Shown one piece after another: positions 49,638-54,389 of a stretch of DNA of 54,389 nucleotides. Source of the DNA: Liolophura sinensis (lineage: Eukaryota > Mollusca > Polyplacophora > Chitonida > Chitonidae); NCBI RefSeq assembly GCF_032854445.1, contig NW_027018224.1:1-54389 (forward strand), in the 5' to 3' direction. A model generated the notes under the pieces. That model saw nothing but the letters and a program-made list of their open reading frames with translations. It was not told where the DNA came from and searched no databases. Each line of letters starts with the position of its first letter. Within the stretch, counting starts at the first letter, position 1. The position numbers and the translations under genes are program-made.

Positions 49638-52600
49638 CTAATCCGACGTATTTTGTGACGAGAAATCGAATGGTGCAAACCGCGTTGCTCTCCGACCAAT
49701 ACTTTTGGCTGTAGCCACAATTGAATCATCATTTATGTCAAAATCACGTGCCCAGCAACGGCTCTTACTCCATTGAAACCAAGGAAATTTCCAATTTTTC
49801 AACACCTGGAGATGCCTGACCCAATTGCGCATCTTTTGGCACCTTATTGATGTGGGTCAGTGTTCAATTGTACTTTTTACAGCAGACTGTATCAAGTACC
49901 TTGTGTTTTTTATATAAAAATGGTGTGGTTTTTCTACATGTAGATAAAGAGATTAAGTTTATCTTCGACTTAGAAGTAAGACATTTGCTGGGTGAGTTAA
50001 ATGGGCTTGGCCCAAAGATTTGACATCTTCTGGGCTACCGAAGGGCACATAACTTATAATCAAAAGTTGAATATAGTAATGACCAGTCGCGATGGTACAT
50101 AGTACATGTAGCCGATTTCAATTAGCAAAAGGACCAGGCAAAAATCCAAAAGTGGAAAAAATGTTCCAATGCTGCTGGTAGAGGCTAATCCGACGTATTT
50201 TGTGACGAGAAATCGAATGGTGCAAACCGCGTTGCTCTCCGACCAATACTTTTGGCTGTAGCCACAATTGAATCATCATTTATGTCAAAAATCACGTGCC
50301 CAGCAACGGCTCTTACTCCATGGAAACCAAGAAAATTTACAATTTTTCAACAACTGGAGATGCCTGGCCCAATTGCGCATCTTTTGGCACCTTATTGATG
50401 TGGGTCAGTGTTCAATTGTACTTTTTACAGCAGACTGTATCAAGTACCTTGTGTTTTTTTTATATAAAAATGATGTGGTTTTTCTACATGTAGATAAAGA
50501 CATTGAGTTTATCTTCGACTTAGAAGTAAGACATTTGCTGGGTGAGTTAAATGGGCTTGGCCCAAAGATTTGACGTCTTCTGGGCTACCGAAGGGCACAT
50601 AACTTATTATCAAAAGTTGAATATAGTAATGACCAGTCGCGATGGTACATAGTACATGTAGCCGATTTCAATTAGCAAAGGACCAGGCAAAAATCCAAAA
50701 GTGGAAAAAATGTTCCAGTGCTGCTGGTAAGAGGCTAATCCGACGTGTTTTGTGACGAGAAATCGAATGGTGCAAACCGCGTTGCTCTCCGACCAATACT
50801 TTTGGCTGTAGCCACAATTGAATCATAATTTATGTCAAAATCACGTGCCCAGCAACGGCTCTTTCTCCATGGAAACCAAGAAATTTGCAATTTTTCAACA
50901 CCTGGAGATGCCTGACCCAATTGCGCATCTTTTGGCACCTTATTGATGTGGTCAGTGTTCAATTGTACTTTTTACAGCAGACTGTATCAAGTACCTTGTG
51001 TTTTTTATATAAAAATGGTGTGGTTTTTCTACATGTAGATAAAGACATTGAGTTTGCCTTCGACTTAGAAGTAAGACATTTGCTGGGTGAGTTAAATGGG
51101 CTTGGCCCAAGATTTGACGTCTTCTGGGCTACCGAAGGGCACATAACTTATAATCAAAAGTTGAATATAGTAATGACCAGTCGCGATGGTACATAGTAGC
51201 CGATTTCAATTAGCAAAAGGACCAGGGAAAAATCCAAAAGTGGAAAAAATGCTCCAATGCTGCTGGTAAGAGGCTAATCCGACGTATTTTGTGACGAGAA
51301 ATCAAATGGTGCAAACCGCGTTGCTCTCCGACCAATACTTTTGGCTGTAGCCACAATTGAATCATCATTTATGTCAAAATCACGTGCCCAGCAACGGCTC
51401 TTACTCCATTGAAACCAAGGAAATTTACAATTTTTCAACACCTGGAGATGCCTGACCCAATTGCGCATCTTTTGGCACCTTATTGATGTGGGTCAGTGTT
51501 TCAATTGTACTTTTTACAGCAGACTGTATCAAGTACCTTGTGTTTTTTATATAAAAATGGTGTGGTTTTTCTACATGTAGATAAAGAGATTAAGTTAATC
51601 TTCGACTTAGAAGTAAGACATTTGTTGGGTGAGTTAAATGGGCTTGGCCCAAAGATTTGACATCTTCTGGGCTACGAAGGGCACATAACTTATAATCAAA
51701 AGTTGAATAAGTAATGACCAGTCGCGATGGTACATAGTACATGTAGCCGATTTCAATTAGCAAAAGGACCAGGCAAAAATCCAAAAGTGGAAAAAATGCT
51801 CCAATGCTGCTGGTAAGAGGCTAATCCGACGTATTTTGTGACGAGAAATGGAATGGTGCAAACCGCGTTGCTCTCCGACTCATACTTTTGGCTGTAGCCA
51901 CAATTGAATCATCATTTATGTCAAAATCACGTGCCCAGCAACGGCTCTTACTCCATGGAAACCAGAAAATTTACAATTTTTCAACACCTGGAGATGCCTG
52001 GCCCAATTGCGCATCTTTTGGCACCTTATTGATGTGGGTCAGTGTTCAATTGTACTTTTTACAGCAGACTGTATCAAGTACCTTGTGTTTTTTTATATAA
52101 AAATGGTGTGGTTTTTCTACATGTAGATAAAGACATTGAGTTTATCTTCGACTCAGAAGTAAGACATTTGCTGGGTGAGTTAAATGGGCTTGCCCAAAGA
52201 TTTGACGTCTTCTGGGCTACGAAGGGCACATAACTTATAATCAAAAGTTGAATATAGTAATGACCAGTCGCGATGGTACATAGTACATGTAGCCGATTTC
52301 AATTAGCAAAAGGACCAGGCAAAAATCCAAAAGTGGAAAAAATGTTCCAATGCTGCTGGTAAGAGGCTAATCCGACGTATTTTGTGACGAGAAATCGAAT
52401 GGTGCAAACCGCGTTGCTCTCCGACCAATACTTTGGCTGTAGCCACAATTGAATGATCAATTATGTCAAAATCACGTGCCCAGCAACGGCTCTTACTCCA
52501 TGGAAACCAAGGAAATTTACAATTTTTCAACAACTGAGATGCCTGGCCCAATTGCGCATCTTTTGGCACCTTATTGATGTGGGTCAGTGTTCAATTGTAC

Positions 52601-54002
52601 TTTTTACAGCAGACTCTATTAAGTATCTTGTGGTTTTTATTTAAAAATGGTGTGGTTTTTCTACATGTAGATAAAGACATTGAGTTTATCTTCGACTTAG
52701 AAGTAAGACATTTGCTGGGTGAGTTAAATTTGCTTGGCCCAAAGATTTGACGTCTTCTGGGCTACGGAAGGGCACGTAACTTATAATCAAAAGTTGAATA
52801 TAGTAATGACCAGTCGCGATGGTACATAGTACATGTAGCCGATTTCAATTAGCAAAAGGACCAGGCAAAAATCCAAAAGTGGAAAAAATGTTCCAATGCT
52901 GCTGGTAAGAGGCTAATCCGACGTATTTTGTGACGAGAAATCGAATTTTGCAAACCGCGTTGCTCTCCGAACAATACTTTTGGCTGTAGCCACAATTGAA
53001 TGATCATTTATGTCAAAATCACGTGCCCAGCAACGGCTCTTACTCCATTGAAACCAAGGAAATTTCCAATAATTCAACAAACTGGAGATGCCTGACCCAA
53101 TTGCGCATCTTTTGGCACCTTATTGATGTGGGTCAGTGTTCAATTGTACTTTTTACAGCAGACTGTATCAAGTACCTTGTGTTTTTTATATAAAAATGGT
53201 GTGGTTTTTCTACATGTAGATAAAGACATTGAGTTTATCTTCGACTTAGAAGTAAGACATTTGCTGGGTGAGTTAAATGGGCTTGGCCCAAAGATTTGAC
53301 GTCTTCTGGGCTACCGAAGGGCACATAACTTATAATCAAAAGTTGAATATAGTAATGACCAGTCGCGATGGTACATAGTACATGTAGCCGATTTCAATTA
53401 GCAAAAGGACCAGGCAAAAATCAAAAGTGGAAAAAATGTTCCAATGCTGCTGGTAAGAGGCTAATCCGACGTGTTTTGTGACGAGAAATCGAATGGTGCA
53501 AACCGCGTTGCTCTCCGACCAATACTTTTGGCTGTAGCCACAATTGAATCATAATTTATGTCAAAATCACGTGCCCAGCAACGGCTCTTTCTCCATGGAA
53601 AACCAAGGAAATTTGCAATTTTTCAACACCTGAGATGCCTGACCCAATTGCGCATCTTTTGGCACCTTATTGATGTGGGTCAGTGTTCAATTGTACTTTT
53701 TACAGCAGACTGTATCAAGTACCTTGTGTTTTTTATATAAAAATGGTGTGGTTTTTCTACATGTAGATAAAGACATTGAGTTTATCTTCGACTTAGAAGT
53801 AAGACATTTGCTGGGTGAGTTAAATGGGCTTGGCCCAAAGATTTGACGTCTTCTGGGCTACCGAAGGGCACATAACTTATAATCAAAAGTTGAATATAGT
53901 AATGACCAGTCGCGATGGTACATAGTAGCCGATTTCAATTAGCAAAAGGACCTGGGAAAAATCCAAAAGTGGAAAAAATGCTCCAATGCTGCTGGTAAGA
54001 AG
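49638..54002 (+). repeat. 8-unit sub-repeat, copy 2 (4365 bp)
   Basis: Unit order e49638 a50185 d50735 f51274 a'51821 b'52367 c'52913 d53461 repeats the preceding 4.37 kb. It lacks accattcggg, which is present in the b' units at 37108 and 48000, so it is not a fresh identical copy. It contains many one-base indels that the first copy lacks, for example accagaaaat near 51963 and cttgcccaaag near 52190. Confidence 0.9.
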
Positions 54003-54389
54003 CTAATCCGACGTATTTTGTGACGAGAAATCGAATGGTGCAAACCGCGTTGCTCTCCGACCAATACTTTTGGCTGTAGCCACAATTGAATCATCATTTA
54101 TGTCAAAATCACGTGCCCAGCAACGGCTCTTACTCCATTGAAACCAAGGAAATTTACAATTTTTCAACACCTGGAGATGCCTGACCCAATTGCGCATCTT
54201 TTGGCACCTTATTGATGTGGGTCAGTGTTCAATTGTACTTTTTACAGCAGACTGTATCAAGTACCTTGTGTTTTTTATATAAAAATGGTGTGGTTTTTCT
54301 ACATGTAGATAAAGAGATTAAGTTAATCTTCGACTTAGAAGTAAGACATTTGCTGGGTGAGTTAAATGGGCTTGGCCCAAAGATTTGAC
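54003..54389 (+). repeat. Truncated last satellite unit (type f)
   Basis: The final unit has ccattgaaacc, tttacaattttt and aagttaatc, so it is type f. The sub-repeat pattern would predict e here, since d is followed by e at 38746 and 49638. It therefore starts yet another register. The unit is cut by the window edge at gatttgac. Confidence 0.85.

Larger units (their letters stand above)
39288..50184 (+). repeat. 20-unit higher-order repeat, copy 2 (10.9 kb)
   Basis: It follows copy 1 directly with the same order: f39288 a39836 b40385 c40933 c41481 a42029 b42578 c43126 c43678 a44179 d44724 e45266 a45814 d46362 f46904 a'47452 b'48000 c'48548 d49096 e49638. All the private variants listed for copy 1 are present at matching places. 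Differences between copies are mainly one-base indels, plus a 6-bp duplication (aaatgg twice) near 43488. The last unit diverges from copy 1: it lacks the 6-bp deletion at its end and is followed by a, not f. Confidence 0.93.
1..54389 (+). repeat. Tandem satellite array, about 548-bp unit, about 100 copies
   Basis: The same unit recurs head to tail over the full window, always in the same orientation. Successive ctaatccg blocks lie mostly 547-549 bp apart (for example 2075, 2624, 3173 and 24012, 24561, 25109). Exceptions are units with identifiable deletions (542, 516 or about 502 bp) or duplications (about 571 bp). Units differ by a few substitutions and small indels. Neither end reaches unique sequence, so the array is longer than the window. 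No foreign insertion was seen. This is satellite DNA by structure; its chromosomal location and role are unknown. Confidence 0.98.
20608..54389 (+). repeat. Right array domain: discrete unit types a-g in higher-order patterns
   Basis: Types are defined by linked variants. a: gactaatac, accaagaaaattta, caactgg, ctggccc. b: gaatgatcaattatg, actctattaagtatc, tatttaaaaa, ttgcttggccc. c: ccattgaaacc with ccaatatttc. d: gaatcataattt with ctctttctcc. e: ccattgaaacc with ttccaattttt. f: ccattgaaacc with tttacaattttt and aagttaatc. g: ccatggaaacc with ttccaattttt. Order and starts: c20717 c21268 g21818 a22366 b22915 d23464 g24012 e24561 a25109 b25658 c26206 c26754 g27302 e27850 f28392, followed by the HOR described in other entries. 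Confidence 0.88.

Noticed and set aside
28392-50184. HOR as an assembly duplication
   Set aside because: The copies differ by several indels, a 6-bp duplication near 43488 and a different last unit, so they are not a literal copy. It cannot be fully excluded without reads.
1-54389. CRISPR array
   Set aside because: The period is about 548 bp with no short repeat alternating with unique spacers; the entire unit repeats.
1-54389. Tandem rRNA, 5S, tRNA or histone gene cluster
   Set aside because: The unit has no recognisable rRNA core, tRNA cloverleaf or histone reading frame, and no convincing A box plus B box pair. The ggtcagtgttcaattgt stretch only loosely resembles a B box.
1-54389. Array of nested transposons or terminal-repeat elements
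   Set aside because: I found no terminal inverted repeats, target-site duplications, integrase, transposase or reverse transcriptase, and unit boundaries are seamless.

Overview
The whole window is one uninterrupted satellite DNA array. A unit of about 548 bp is repeated head to tail on the + strand from the first base to the last: 98 complete units lie between two cut ones (1-429 and 54003-54389) when units are phased on the conserved ctaatccg block. I see no protein gene, RNA gene, transposon insertion, CRISPR array or unique flanking sequence. The short open frames on both strands (about 60-117 codons) recur because the unit recurs. Indels break them from unit to unit, and they match no family I recognise.

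Organism: a long complex satellite with higher-order repeats (HORs) and many CpG-to-TpG/CpA variant sites points to a eukaryotic nuclear genome with cytosine methylation, in centromeric, pericentromeric, subtelomeric or other heterochromatin. The species cannot be told from this sequence. An aquatic invertebrate is only a stylistic guess (many acatgta motifs) and I put little weight on it.

Layout: (1) The left domain, 1 to about 20.6 kb, holds 38 units in a loosely ordered mixture. They vary at a few diagnostic sites: gcgattg/gcgatgg, gagattaag/gacattgag, agctgg/cacctgg, gtggttttt/gtgtttttt, and two alternative A-rich tracts at the unit end. (2) At 20588-20627 a 20-bp tandem duplication carries the left-type base in its first copy and the right-type base in its second; the array changes composition there. 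(3) The right domain, 20.7 kb to the end, is built from a few discrete unit types, here named a to g. From 20717 to 28391 their order is irregular (c c g a b d g e a b c c g e f). From 28392 a 20-unit HOR of about 10.9 kb (f abcc abcc a d e a d f a'b'c' d e) occurs twice (28392-39287, 39288-50184) and shares many private mutations. The second copy then slips back into an 8-unit sub-repeat of about 4.37 kb (45266-49637, repeated at 49638-54002).

These layers (an ancient possible threefold substructure, the 548-bp unit, the 4-, 8- and 20-unit blocks, a chimeric unit, a junction duplication, a deletion shared at one HOR position) record repeated unequal exchange and local amplification. Each unit keeps several short palindromes, one containing a TATA-box-like string, and a small GC hairpin. 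Whether these do anything is not shown by the sequence. Clusters of single-base indels in some stretches warn that local consensus quality may be uneven.
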